Positions 1-10,960 are shown, counted from the first letter of the stretch. The stretch is DNA of 64,000 bases from Batkoa obscura (GCA_030770535.1 JASVEC010000019.1:558001-622000), one strand, 5' to 3'. Numbers and translations are program-made. The notes: a model not told the origin generated them from the sequence alone.

Positions 1-56
1 ATTGATAATTTGTATAAACAAACAATAAATAGCTTTTAGTACTTTATTTTTTATAG

Positions 57-160
57 CAGATCTTTACGAGTACTTGGTTTATTTAAACAAGGAATACAAA
101 AAAGCTATGGATAAAATATTAGAATTGAAAGATTTTTACAAGATTGACTATATTGTATGA
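57..160 (+). CDS. Last exon of an unidentified gene (5' part outside the window)
   Basis: A T-rich tract ending in AG at 55-56 looks like a 3' splice site. It is followed by an open frame of 33 whole codons in phase with the TGA at 158-160. The reading is lysine- and tyrosine-rich (begins DLYEYLVYLNKEYKK, ends DFYKIDYIV) and has the lysine/glutamate texture of real coding sequence, unlike the surrounding DNA. I do not recognise the family. The alternative is a chance open frame, because only about 100 bases are visible. Confidence 0.4.
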
Positions 161-251
161 AATTGAACTTAGGGCTATAATCTATTAAATGTGAATACTA
201 TGCTTTTTGAGTGAGGATCGAATTTATTGTTGATCAAAAAAACTCTACTAA

Positions 252-1120
252 TTATAATGATTTATAATAGTCAGATCCAAATAACTTATCAGTAAGAACA
301 TTTATCTCTTTTAAGAAGATTGAGTTAGTAAGATATAAAATTGAGTTTATAAGCCCTTGTATACTAGAAAAGAAAGTTAAAATTAAGCTCAAAATATGCA
401 CAGAGTAACTATCAATTGATATTCCTAAAAGAGCACCAATTGATAAATAAATAGTAACATCATGTGCAGTGATTGGTACCAATGGGTATAAAGCTAATCT
501 ATAAAGGGTGTAATAGCTAATATCCAGGCCACTTCTATTTAATTTGATATTTGTCCTATTTAACTCTCTTTTCTTCTTTATTAGATGGTAAATTATTACT
601 GTATATGTAATTGGTATTACTATTACCCCTACAAATACTGTTAAAAAATTACATACTACTAACCAATATTCTCCTCCCTTTTCAGTTCTGTATCCGCAGC
701 TCTTTTCTGTAGCATCAATTTTGTTAAATGCAATGGGTGATAGACTTATTGTCAACGATATCAATATTGAAATTATAAGGATTAAGCGTTTAATTAACTT
801 TGTGATTTTGCATTGATATTTTATATTCATTAGATAGACCACTGCTATGACTATTGAGTATAACATTGAACTTCAAATATCAAATGAAACCATCCAAATC
901 CTTAAATAACAAACTGATGGTGACTTATATTCATAAAGTATTGTTCCAAGTATTAACCTTAAATTATAGATTAAGTCACTTAATAGTATACATAAGGACG
1001 ATTTGTAAGTAATTGAACGGTTAATCTCTTTGTTATAATATGATATAATAGTAAATAAAAAAAACAGAATAGAATGAGAGTTAATGATATTGAATTAGAG
1101 AAAAAGTTAGTTAAATTCAT
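252..1120 (-). pseudogene. Rhodopsin-like seven-helix receptor, recently broken
   Basis: Reading leftward from an ATG at 1120, a hydrophobic N-terminus (MNLTNFFSNS, then a helix ending LLLYHIITKR) leads into a TM2/TM3 region (ILLSDLIYNL, SVCYLRIWMV) and then a 204-residue open frame from 866 to 252 holding TM3 to TM7. Two lesions separate the parts. One is a one-base frameshift near 1000, in the first intracellular loop. The other is an in-frame TGA at 873-875, where TGG (Trp) would fit the context. The cysteine in SCGYRTEKG fits the second extracellular loop. The rest of the frame is intact, so inactivation looks recent. The relic at 25015-25680 is its closest relative here. Downstream use of the ATG at 866 could only give a receptor lacking TM1-TM2. 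Confidence 0.7.
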
Positions 1121-1279
1121 ATTAAATTCACGAGAGATATTCATCTTCAAAGTTAAAAGTTAAAAGGAAAGTGTTTTTTTATAATTTTATATCTGATAAC
1201 TTTTATTTATTTAATTGATTAACTTGTTCTATAATAAATTGTATTTATTTGATTTTTCAAATAGAACATAAAACATGAT

Positions 1280-1376
1280 ATGAGAGTGTTTTTTGATTTT
1301 ACCACTTTTACCATTTTAAGCGCCGTTTGAGCAGAAAGATTGTTAGTAAAATTCTTGAAGAAATACATCTCTCATA
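1280..1376 (+). mobile_element. MITE copy 1
   Basis: Terminal TATGAGAGTGTTTTTTG pairs with ACATCTCTCATA; the central AAGCGCC and TTGTTAGTAAAATTCTT of the family are present. 'Plus' here means the strand carrying the family's TTTTCCATnTTTTAAGCGC half first. Confidence 0.85.
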
Positions 1377-1518
1377 TATTAAATTTTCTAGTCTATTGTT
1401 TAGTGAACTATAAAATTTAATATGGCTAGTTTAAAAGAGTATAATTAATAGTTCCATAATCATTCAACTCAAACTAAGATTTGAATTAAGGATGGACTCT
1501 GGTATAAATGTCAAAATA

Positions 1519-1627
1519 TATGAGAATGTATTTTTGTACTTAAGAATTTCACTAACAATTTTTCCACTCAAATAATGTTTAAAAGATGAAAAAAACAATG
1601 AAGCAAAAAAAAAAAACACCCCCATAT
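1519..1627 (-). mobile_element. MITE copy 2
   Basis: Starts TATGAGAATGTATTTTTG and ends in an A-run followed by CACCCCCATA. Reverse orientation, flanked by TA. Confidence 0.85.
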
Positions 1628-3422
1628 GATCAAAGTAATTTGATGTATTTTATATAAGTTGTTAAACCTATTCAATTAGAGCCTCAAAAAACCAGCTTAC
1701 TTTGATTAGAAAGCTCAAATCATCCTCCACATTTGATACTTTCAGTAAGATTATATTTGTAATCCTAATAAAAAATATAGACTTATCTTTATCTAAACTC
1801 TTTTTGTTGATTTACTCTTTTATCTAACCTTTTCCAGCTAAAAACCCTAGATGCATGTTTGCTATAACCTCTGGAAAGATGCCTATATAGCATTTATTCT
1901 TTTGAATACCATTTCCGAATTCGAGTTTGTCTCAATCAACTGCTGCCATTACTTCCCACTAAATTCCACGCTTTCATAAGTTTTCGTAATAAATCCCTTG
2001 TGTTACCTTTATTGTTCCAGATACTATCTACATTTAACTTATCTCATTCCTCCCACTATTTGTCTAATTTTTTATTTTGGCTTTTTGATAAGGCCTTTTA
2101 TCTCTTCTACACGATTATGGACTTTACATAAAAGTTGCACTTTAACTCACTTAATCCACTGACAATCCCATCATTTACCTATAATTACAATCCTCTTCTC
2201 ATTTATTGAGATATCCTCCAGAAATTAGAATCAAGAAATTACTATTTTACCTTCTTATATCAACCAAATTTAAGAATGAGCTGAACTATGTCTTTGAGTT
2301 CTTAAACAGGCTGCTCTCAATGGTTCAGCGCTTTAAGTTTATTAATTTTTGATTTAAAATTTTTGTATTAAATAAAATATTCGGAACCGATACCCGAAAG
2401 AAAAAAGACGTTTAAAGTATTTGAGAAGACACGATTTATTTGGTTTATCCTCTCTTCTATCATAAAAACTTAAATTTAATAAAATTATTACTATACTACA
2501 TTTAAGTTATAATTAGACTTGGGCTTCAACTTGTGGCTCATAATTATATTGACTGAATAGATCAACAAACAATTGCGGAGCGTTAACTATAGACTTAACT
2601 TGAATAGGATTAAACCAAATACACTTTCAAATATAGGTAAAAATTATTTATAAGGGGGCTAAAATATGATAGAAATTTTATATTAGGGGAAGTCTAAGAT
2701 AAGTATATATTTTGTACCATCCATTTTTATTTCATTCAATATGATCCTATGCTTGGTTAATTGATATCTTGTTTAATCAACTACCATTTAAACATATTAT
2801 AATAATGTAGTTACCTAAATTATTATAAACGTTTTCTATCATTATTATTATGTTACTGGGGTATCATCTGCTGTTACATTAACTAAATTCATACTCCACA
2901 ATTTTAATTTCAAAGGTATAGGCTATCTAGTTTTTATATTAGAAAGCCTTTTTATGAAAATAGCTAGTATATTATTCAAGCTTTTTTTGGACATCATTTT
3001 ATTTAGTACATTTACTTAACAAGTTTGCTCACAAAAGGCAAATCCCAAAATGAGTTAAATTTTAAAGGGATTCAATATAATGGTATCCCTGATTTATTTA
3101 TTGTTAGACTGCACTTTAATTTAATTTGTTTATTTTTAGTCTATTTATAAGTATGTATTAAAGATATTTTCACATTTATTGTAATGTCATCTAAAATGTT
3201 TATTTACTTGTTTTATATGGATATCTAAAGTTGAAAATAAAAATAAAATAATAATAATAACCAATAAACAATTAAATATTGTATATTTTGTAATGACATC
3301 AACAAGATAAAAACCTATTTAATTGACTTTATGGTTATTTTATCGTAATAACATGATGATAAGTTATGAATAAAAGTACCCGATGTAATGATTATTTCAA
3401 TTTATTAGTTAAAAGGTGCGTT
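1628..3422. other. Non-coding stretch, no gene seen
   Basis: No credible reading frame. Bases 1700-2310 differ from the surroundings: the plus strand is rich in C and T with few G, and the frames are closed. It could be an old relic of a transposon or gene, but I found no recognisable motif. Bases 3200-3260 hold short ATA/AAT runs. Confidence 0.6.
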
Positions 3423-3423
3423 A

Positions 3424-3516
3424 TATGGGGATACTTTTTTGATTTCATTTTTTCCATTTTTAAGCACCATTTGAACAGAAAGATTGTTAATAAAACTTTT
3501 AAAATACATCCCCATA
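3424..3516 (+). mobile_element. MITE copy 3
   Basis: TATGGGGATACTTTTTT start and AAATACATCCCCATA end, with TA on both sides. Slightly shortened in the middle of the right half. Confidence 0.9.
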
Positions 3517-3835
3517 TAATATTTATAAAAGTAAATAGACACTAAAAGTTTTAGTATTTTTAAAAGGGGTACACAATAATTTATGGAATATAGCTCTTCT
3601 ATTTAGACCTTTGAAGAATAAAATCGTAAAAAGTTCAAATAAAGGATGGTTAATAAAAGTATTATATTGTTAATATATTTCAAATATTATTTAATCAACA
3701 ACAATGTGTCACATCTACCATGTGTTGTTAATGTAAATTAAGTTACAAACGAGGCTAATTATTGAACTTAATTTGAGATATATACCATAAAACCAAATCA
3801 ATATTTACTCACAATTATATATTGTAATCAAGAAG

Positions 3836-3843
3836 TATATATA
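3836..3843 (+). promoter_or_regulatory. TATA box of the small-peptide gene
   Basis: TATATATA lies 61 bases before the ATG at 3904, similar to the TATA-ATG spacing of the kelch-like genes at 7407 and 12104. Confidence 0.4.
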
Positions 3844-3903
3844 GTGGTACTTTACCATTCAATTAATTCAAATTACCTTAGATACAAATTACTTATAGAT
3901 AAA

Positions 3904-4029
3904 ATGCAAGTTACTTTACTCATCGCTTACACTGTTTACATTATGTCCTCAATCACTTCAGTTCCGGTCAACAACCAACCAGCTGCTAATAAAGCCTATG
4001 GTTTTGAAACCCGTGGTCACTGGCCTTAG
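3904..4029 (+). CDS. Candidate small secreted peptide, 41 residues
   Basis: ATG at 3904 in the context GATAAAATGC, TAG at 4027-4029. The predicted product has a signal-peptide-like hydrophobic start (MQVTLLIAYTVYIMSS, cleavage plausible near SITS-VPV) and a mature part of about 20 residues, VNNQPAANKAYGFETRGHWP. The second half uses C- and G-containing codons (CCG GTC AAC AAC CAA CCA GCT GCT) that stand out from the AT-rich surroundings, as in real genes here. The frame stays open upstream to a GTG at 3844, but no ATG lies between, so 3904 is the only sensible start. The mature sequence contains a lysine and an arginine that could be processing sites. I recognise no family. It might be a peptide signal, a toxin-like peptide or an effector; there is no evidence to choose among these. 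Confidence 0.45.
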   Translation: MQVTLLIAYTVYIMSSITSVPVNNQPAANKAYGFETRGHWP

Positions 4030-5658
4030 ACATTAAATCATATCTTAGATGACTATTAGAGAGATATTACTTGGAAATAAATATGACGATATATACGTTT
4101 TTTTTTGCTTTTTTAATTCTTTTAAATTTTACATGACTTTAGTTTAGATCTGAGACTAAAATAAGCTATATTGATTCGAGTAAATTTAAATGTTTTAGCA
4201 CACATCAGAAATAGATTGTGAGTTAACTGTGATTTTTTAATTCTTTAGTAAAGGGAAGCTTGATATAGGAACAATAAATTTCCCTAAGCTGAAGAGTAAA
4301 GGCTGATAATTAAAGAAACTGGAAATTTTTTTAATAAAAGATCTGGCCAGAAACAGTAGGGCGTTATTTAAAGAATTTATTCAGATAGGGGATGTATACT
4401 ATTTTATCAAAATATAATTTTGACTGATGGTTTTGAAACAAAATCAACAAGATTAGTGCTTTAATAGTAGAGGGTAGAGACCAGATAGGTATATGTTTTT
4501 TTCGAGAAGACATAAATCCTTTTATGATAGGTTGTTATTAAAAATCAATAAAGTAAAAATATACATCTCTAATCCTAAAATAGGCCTAACCTAATGCTAA
4601 ACTAATCTTACTAACTTTTAATAGTAAGCGCTTTTTTAATTAATTGGCAGTTTTTTGATTAAAACTACTTTATCTAAAGTTAGAAATTTGCACTTAAAAA
4701 CCATGCATCTATCTGGTCATTAACTTTATCCAAATGCTTTGCATACCATTATAGAAAATAAAAAGCACCCATAAGCCAATATAGGGGGGTTATCCATCAG
4801 AATGGGCTTTTTGTAGAGTATATTATGACTCCGTTTATTTTCTGCTTTAAAGAGCCGGAGTAAATCTTTATAAGTTATGATAATCAACCTTCAAACAGAT
4901 TCTCAGTAATTGTGAGGAAAGGGTATGTAGATGTTGATATTTTTCTAGGGCGCAAAATTGGGATTACCGAAGCTTCCACAAATTTTCTGGACCCTTCTGG
5001 AGGGGATAAAATTTTTGGATAATAATAATAGTAAATTTACTGTAAACACATTTCTATATTTATAGACTGAATAAAGTTATTAAATCCAGCTCAATAAAAC
5101 TGTTTAGTATAAAAATCAACTGAATAAACATACATAACATTGCTCCAATTTAATGGTTAAACAGCAATGTTGACTGTTTAAATTATTAAAGATACAAATA
5201 GAAGGGTTAATTGAAGCTAAGTTATTGTTGCATTGAAGCTATATCTGTTATAGCTTATTAATGGGTTTCCATTAAATAGCATCATAGATCATTTAGATAA
5301 AACAAAGTGTAATTTGCACATATTGAATGTTTTTCTAAAAAGGGTATATAATAAACTTGTACAAATGTATTTGATATTTTATTAATGTTGCAAATTACTC
5401 TAATAGCTAACTATTATTGGTTAAAAATTATGGATATTATGAATCTTATCTTTGTAATTTTAAATTTATAAATGCATGAAAACTAAAAAGATATTTTCTA
5501 ATTTGATAGTCACAATTTTAAAAGTTTGAGACACAAAACTTTTGACGAGTAGTGTAAATCAACACAAAATAAAGGTAAATATAGAAAACTCCATTAAAAC
5601 TTCAATTGTAATTTTTATATTTAATATAGTTGATTTAAAAAGTAGTTGATTAATCACA
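4030..5658. other. Non-coding stretch with relic sequence
   Basis: No intact gene. Bases 4780-5020 are locally richer in G and C (for example TTCTGGACCCTTCTGGAGGGG near 4997) with no long frame, suggesting the remnant of a former gene or element. A decayed MITE lies at 4491-4571. Confidence 0.5.
4491..4571 (+). mobile_element. Decayed MITE copy
   Basis: ATATGTTTTTTTCG at the left and TTGTTATTAAAAATC...AAAATATACATCTCTAAT at the right follow the family's order, but the central AGCGCT and much of the left half are lost. Confidence 0.35.
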
Positions 5659-6117
5659 ATGGCTAATAAGTTAAGGATTTTAAATTCATGTATTAATGTA
5701 CTTGCAGCGGGGATATTGGGATATAATGTTTTTGATCATGATGGGAGGCATCCATTAACAGAAAGATTAATAGTGTTAGATGCAATAAGATATATATTTG
5801 CAAACTTTATTATTTTTTCGGAAATTCCACCTATGCAAAGGTTTTATGTGAAGCATTTTCGCTTTTTTATGTATCCTTTTGGGAGAGCTTTGACATATTT
5901 TGTTTGTGCTTTACTAGGTTTTTCAGATACTTGGTATGGTATTCTAAGTACCATTTTAATTGGTCTTTTTGGAACATTTACTTTCGGGTCCTCGTTTTAC
6001 TTCAAAAGTCAAACTTCACCTTACCTTATCACATCACCATCTCCAGTTGATGAAGCCTCTGTTTCTACTACTCATGGGATACTCAACTCTAGTTACCAAA
6101 GTATTAGTGATGCTTAA
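5659..6117 (+). CDS. COPI-associated (TVP15-like) Golgi membrane protein
   Basis: 152 residues, ATG in good context (CACAATGGC). Four hydrophobic stretches at about residues 10-25, 38-55, 66-88 and 93-115 are followed by a short Ser/Thr/Pro-rich polar tail. The pattern YIFANFIIFSEIPP (45-58) then FFMYPFGRALTYFVCALLGF (69-88) is what I know of the COPI-associated/TVP15 family: a glutamate late in the second helix, then an aromatic stretch and a Gly-Arg at the start of the third. Yeast members sit in late Golgi/TGN vesicles. Length fits the family (about 140-160). No introns. An overlapping 63-residue frame at 5960-6151 is a shadow. Family assignment is by remembered pattern, not a search. Confidence 0.6.
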   Translation: MANKLRILNSCINVLAAGILGYNVFDHDGRHPLTERLIVLDAIRYIFANFIIFSEIPPMQRFYVKHFRFFMYPFGRALTYFVCALLGFSDTWYGILSTILIGLFGTFTFGSSFYFKSQTSPYLITSPSPVDEASVSTTHGILNSSYQSISDA

Positions 6118-7367
6118 GACTTATTCTGACTCATACCATTTATTATTTTAAATGTAGTTTATAACTTTCAGATTAAATATTATTCACTTTGCTTAATAAA
6201 TTAAATAGCACTTTATACAATATATTTTAATATTAATCTAAAAATTGTCACTAAGCCAGTTCATTTAAAGACCTAAGCTTACATAAATTACGTAAATAAA
6301 TTTTGACTTGTCCAAATTTTAATTTTTAGCTAAGAATTTTTTTATACAGTGATCAAAAACTTTGTTCAATTCTATACTAATTAATTAAATTTAAATAAAA
6401 TTCATAACCTAAAATTATTAAAATTATTGATATTATTGAATTAAAATATATAATAATTGAATAAAAGCAAGCTAAGATATCCTAGTATATGAAGCTCTAC
6501 AGTTAATATTATATGGTATATATACCTATAAAATGGTGTTTTAACAGATAAAAATAAAAAAAGTAACTTGTAATTTTTAAAAGCTATTTGCGCTTGAAGC
6601 TAAACAATAATTTTTCAATAATGAAATTAAAAGTATAACTTGTTATCGTTTGCAAAATGTTCTTCAAGAAATTTAATAACTTATAATTTGAATACAGCAC
6701 AAAGAATCATAAATTTAAAAAAGCTTTATATAGTTTATTATGACTTGTAAAATTGCTTAAATTTTTATGATTTATAAATAAAAGTGATTTTTTTACCACT
6801 CTAATTATTCTTTTACCATAAGCTATTAAAAAACAATGAAAGTTGTTTAAATAAAAATGGTTAGCCATTATATAAAATATTGTATACTAGAGTGTATATT
6901 AGCTAGCCATACTAAAAAGACTTATTAGCATTAAACTACTTATTATTATCTTAAACTTCTTATCCATTCTTGGTAAAAATTAACTATATAAATCATATTT
7001 AAATTAGAGTCATAGAAGTTGAAAGTTATTTTTCAAAAATATTTTAACTAGTAACCTGGGGTCTTTGATGTATAATTGTCGACAGAAAGTTAACTCGATT
7101 TTTATTTACATTGTTTATTTTATATTTTTATAACACTTGGGAAGCAGCTGATTTTAAGCAGCCTATTTCTAGAAGTAAATTAAAAAGGTTACATTAAAGT
7201 GATTAAGAGTTACAAATGAAAAGGTTAATATTTATAAAAATATGATAAGTTCCTTTGTAATAACTATGAATAAATATACACCATATTTTAATAAATTTGA
7301 TATCTTAATATGGAAATTCGGAGACAAGCTATTCTAATCTTTTTAATAGTTATGCATAAAAATAAAG
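6118..7367. other. Intergenic, nothing recognised
   Basis: Very AT-rich, stops in all frames, no MITE and no RNA gene seen. Confidence 0.6.
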
Positions 7368-7374
7368 TATAAAT
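7368..7374 (+). promoter_or_regulatory. TATA box of kelch-like gene 1
   Basis: TATAAAT 33 bases before the ATG. The same element, with the shared context TATAAATAGC, precedes the dead copy at 9691, so it belongs to the ancestral promoter. Confidence 0.55.
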
Positions 7375-7406
7375 AGCAGATAGAATTCAACAATTTTATC
7401 ATAAAA

Positions 7407-8807
7407 ATGATACCATTATTATTGTTAATTAGTTTTTTATTTTATGAAGTCAGTGCTATATCACCTAGATTAAGTAGAGGCGGTTGTTTAGTTGTTGAAG
7501 ATGAATTATATTATTTAGGTGGTAAAATATTTATGCCGAATATACAGATTAATGGAAAAGATAATAATAAAGCATTTCATTTAAATTTAAAGAAAGGGTT
7601 TAAATTAAGTAATAATGAAGCAGAATGGAATGAAACTAATATAGTAAATCCACCAAAAACAATGAATACACCAAAATTATTTTATACGAATGATAGTAAT
7701 AATATAATAAGTATATATGAGAATGGTGGTAGTAAAAGGTTAGCATTCAATTATTTTAACATCAAGGAAAGTAAATGGCATGATGAGTATATTATCAATG
7801 ATTTATACAAGGAGTACGAATTAACAAATGAAGAAATAAGCAAAGGTTCACAAACACTTTACATTTTACAGGATGAAAACAATAAAGATCGATTTTATAT
7901 ATCTGGGTTTTTATTTCAATATAGTTCAGCTAAATACTTTCCACTTCATTTAAGACAATTCAATATTCAAACTAAGAAAGTCGAGATATTATATAAACCA
8001 TTAGCCAATGTGTATATTTATCAATCGTTCATTTTAAATAATAAGTTGTATTATTTTGAAATACCGGCAACTAATGAAATTGCTTACTACACTAGTTTTA
8101 GTAGGTTGCATGCATTTGATCTGACAACAAAACAAATGGAATCACATCAAGTTGGTTTTGATAAATATGTTGGCTTTCAAACAATTAGATTCAATCACGA
8201 CGTATATCACCTTTGGCTAGATCCAAAAAAGCCACATACAGGGGATATTTACAAATTCAAAATGAATCCATTTTCATTTGAGAAGGTACTTGAAGGTGTT
8301 CAAATAGGTCGGATTGGATGCTTTATTACTTATAATAATTACGCAATTAATTCGTTTGGTTTAAATTTAATAAATGATAAAAACCCAGGTAAAGTTCAAA
8401 GTTCAAACTATATCGAGTTATTTAATATGAGTAATTGGAAACAAGTGGATTATTTACCTCCACTAATTAAAGAAGATAACATTGATGATAAGTCTGACGA
8501 TGGAGTTAATAATAATGATAAAGAATCGAATAATGGCCCATTAATAGGTGGTATCATAGGCGGAGTAATTGGTTTTATAATAATATCAGTAGCTGTATTC
8601 TTTGTATTATATAAATATAAGTTAAAGAAGAAAAAAACTCCAAGCATTATAATTGAGCCAATTGTTATTGAGCCAATTAACCCATTAGACATTAATACCG
8701 ATTACCATAATACCGATCTTTTTAATCATTTCCATGAAATCGATAATGATGGTAGTATGTTGCCTATAGAAACAGAGCCTAGAGCAAATAGAAATATTCA
8801 TAATTAG
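7407..8807 (+). CDS. Kelch-like beta-propeller membrane protein, copy 1
   Basis: 466 residues. Signal peptide at 1-18 (MIPLLLLISFLFYEVSAIS). The ectodomain of about 355 residues shows kelch-like strands: GGCLVVEDELYYLGGKIF at 25-42, then further hydrophobic strand pairs such as LYILQDENN (151-159), NNKLYYFE (211-218) and CFITYNNYAINSFG (305-318). A glycine-rich transmembrane helix spans about 379-402 and is followed by a basic stop-transfer (KYKLKKKK) and a cytosolic tail of about 60 residues with IIEPIVIEPINPLD. This predicts a type I surface protein with a galactose-oxidase/kelch-type propeller outside. The tail motif HEIDNxxxxLPI recurs in copy 3, suggesting a conserved cytosolic contact. 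Ligand or substrate is unknown; I see no galactose-oxidase copper ligands. Antisense 8450-8692 is a shadow. Confidence 0.75.
   Translation: MIPLLLLISFLFYEVSAISPRLSRGGCLVVEDELYYLGGKIFMPNIQINGKDNNKAFHLNLKKGFKLSNNEAEWNETNIVNPPKTMNTPKLFYTNDSNNIISIYENGGSKRLAFNYFNIKESKWHDEYIINDLYKEYELTNEEISKGSQTLYILQDENNKDRFYISGFLFQYSSAKYFPLHLRQFNIQTKKVEILYKPLANVYIYQSFILNNKLYYFEIPATNEIAYYTSFSRLHAFDLTTKQMESHQVGFDKYVGFQTIRFNHDVYHLWLDPKKPHTGDIYKFKMNPFSFEKVLEGVQIGRIGCFITYNNYAINSFGLNLINDKNPGKVQSSNYIELFNMSNWKQVDYLPPLIKEDNIDDKSDDGVNNNDKESNNGPLIGGIIGGVIGFIIISVAVFFVLYKYKLKKKKTPSIIIEPIVIEPINPLDINTDYHNTDLFNHFHEIDNDGSMLPIETEPRANRNIHN
7568..7725 (+). repeat. Tract shared with the kelch-like pseudogene
   Basis: These 158 bases match 9884-10041 with a single difference (T/C), while the sequence on both sides differs every few bases. 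This is the signature of a recent conversion between gene and pseudogene. Confidence 0.8.
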
Positions 8808-9690
8808 AGGAAATGGATTTTAATCAAGACTTTCATATTTTAAAAATGCTAAATTAAATTGAGATTAGTTTATTTTTACAATTTCTTATACGTCTTTCTA
8901 ATAAATGAAAACGCCCTACTTTAATATATCAACTTTACATAACTTTCATACACTTTCGACTTTTTTTTAGAAGCTAGCAATCAAAAAAACCTCATATTTT
9001 TTAAAAGCTTTGTTATACATATGATTCTGCAAATAACGTAAGTTATAGTTTAAAAGTATTAATTATGAACCTAAATAACTTTGCATAATTCATTATCGTT
9101 TGTAAAACTATTAAGCTTTCAAAAAATAAGTTATGCTTTTTTTACCACTAACTCTTAATAAGAATAAAAATTTTTGATGTAAAATGGCTAATACTGCATG
9201 TAAATCGTTATATACTATACTATTATTCTTAAAAGCCATAGTAGTAAAGCTTATTGATAATTAGTTAGTGATGCCCCTTTAAACGCAACTCATCGATTCT
9301 GATAAAAACTTGTTATTTATTTTATATTGGAATAGCCATGATTAATTTATTTTCACTAATATTTAAAATATCAATTTGAGGCCTTTATGGAACATTTAAT
9401 AAAAACTTGCAAATTACTTTATGGTATGTTTAAAATTCTATAAACCTTGAAAGGGCCAATCAGTTTGATCTAGTTTATTTCTAAAGCTAAGATGGATAAA
9501 TGTGTTAATGTATAAGAGAGGCTAAAAAAGAAGATAATAAACTGATGTGAAATAGACCTATGGTTTTTATGGCAATTTCAGGTGAGGACATATTATACGT
9601 TTAACCCGTTACACCTCCCTAATATGTAAATTTCAGAATTATATTGCCCAAGTATATTCCAAAGCAGAGTTTTATCGCTAAAGTAAGGGG
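8808..9690. other. Intergenic, nothing recognised
   Basis: AT-rich, no open frame of note, no MITE. It ends at the TATA box (9691-9697) inherited by the dead kelch-like copy. Confidence 0.6.
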
Positions 9691-9883
9691 TATAAATAGC
9701 TCATAGATCAATATACTTCTTTAAAACGCTATTATTATTAATCACCAGTTCCTTACTTTATTGAACTAACGCCGTCTCCCCTAGATTAAATAAAGGGGGT
9801 TATTTAGTTGTTGGAAATAAGTTGTATTATTTGGGCAATAAAGTTTATATAGTAAATGTACAAGTCAATGGGAAAGATAATAG

Positions 9884-10041
9884 TAAAGCATTTCATTTAA
9901 ATTTAAAGAAAGGGTTTAAATTAAGTAATAATGAAGCAGAATGGAATGAAACTAATATAGTAAATCCACCAAAAACAATGAATACACCAAAATTATTTTA
10001 TACGAATGATAGTAATAACATAATAAGTATATATGAGAATG
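9884..10041 (+). repeat. Conversion-like tract in the pseudogene
   Basis: Partner of 7568-7725; 157 of 158 bases agree by eye. Confidence 0.8.
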
Positions 10042-10511
10042 ATGGTGATAAAAGCTTGGTATTTACCTATCTTAACATCAAGGATAATAAACGTTACGAT
10101 GAGTATAGTATTAAAGATCTATTTAAAGAATGCAAACCAAATGGTGATCAGAATAATAGAGGCATACAAGGGTTTTACGTTTTACAGGATGAAAACAATA
10201 AAAATCAACTTTATATTAGGTTTTTTATTTCAACTAAGCCCATCTAAATATTTATTACTTCATTTGAATCTATCTGATATTCAAAATAAGAAATCTGAAG
10301 TAACACACAGGTCACCAAAGAACGCGTAAATTTATCAACTGTTTATTTTAGATAACAAAATACATTATTTTGAAGTACTGGCTACCAATGAACTTCCTTT
10401 TGATACCAATCATAACAAACTATATGCACTTAGCAACGAAGGAAAAAACTCTACACAAAGTTGACTTTGATAAGTGCCTTGCTCTTCAAATAGTTAAATA
10501 CAACCAAATGA

Positions 10512-10616
10512 TATGGGGATGTTTTTTTTAGCTTCAGTACTTTTTCCATCTTTTAAGCGCTATTTGGGTGGAAAAATTGTTAGTAAAATTCTTAAATACA
10601 AAAATACATCCCCAGA
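10512..10616 (+). mobile_element. MITE copy 4, inside the kelch-like pseudogene
   Basis: TATGGGGATGTTTTTTTTAGC start, AAAATACATCCCCAGA end. Full length with the AAGCGCTATTTGGG centre. It lies at the deletion point of the pseudogene. Confidence 0.92.
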
Positions 10617-10960
10617 TGTTGGCTAATTGGAAATAAACTGATCATTTACCCCCATTAATTAAAAAATTATTAGCAACGATGAAGAGAGCACAAGTAATTT
10701 AAGTAAGTGCAGATTAATAGGCAGGATTCTAGGCAGGATAGGAGGATTTATTTTAGTGGCGTTTATTGTGTTTCTTAGATTCTATAAATACAAATAAGAA
10801 AAGAAAGGCCCTCAAGTGCTATGCTTGAACCAACCCATACTAAGTCAATAAATCCATTAGACACTAATAATGACTATTATAGTATTGGAATTTTTAGTCA
10901 TTCTCATGAAATTGAAAATAAAAAGTTTCTATAATACCTGAAAAACCACATAATAAAATT

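Larger units (their letters stand above)
9725..10960 (+). pseudogene. Kelch-like membrane protein, copy 2 (dead, MITE-disrupted)
   Basis: Collinear with the gene at 7407. It keeps the TATA box, a remnant of the signal peptide region, the YYLGNKVYIVNVQVNGKDN strand region from 9827, the transmembrane helix near 10700-10790 (ILGRIGGFILVAFIVFLRFYKYK, followed by a TAA) and the tail to about 10940. The initiating ATG is lost, there is a TAA early in the signal region, and several frameshifts follow 10220. About 200 bases matching copy 1 at roughly 8215-8420 are gone, and a MITE sits exactly at that gap (10512-10616). The middle of the relic, 9884-10041, is nearly identical to copy 1 although the rest has drifted. 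Confidence 0.85.

Noticed and set aside
3844-3903. 61-residue version of the small secreted protein
   Set aside because: It begins with GTG just after the TATA box. The ATG at 3904 yields a clean signal peptide.
4369-4400. TAGGGGATGTAT as a MITE end
   Set aside because: No matching centre or opposite end follows at the family distance.
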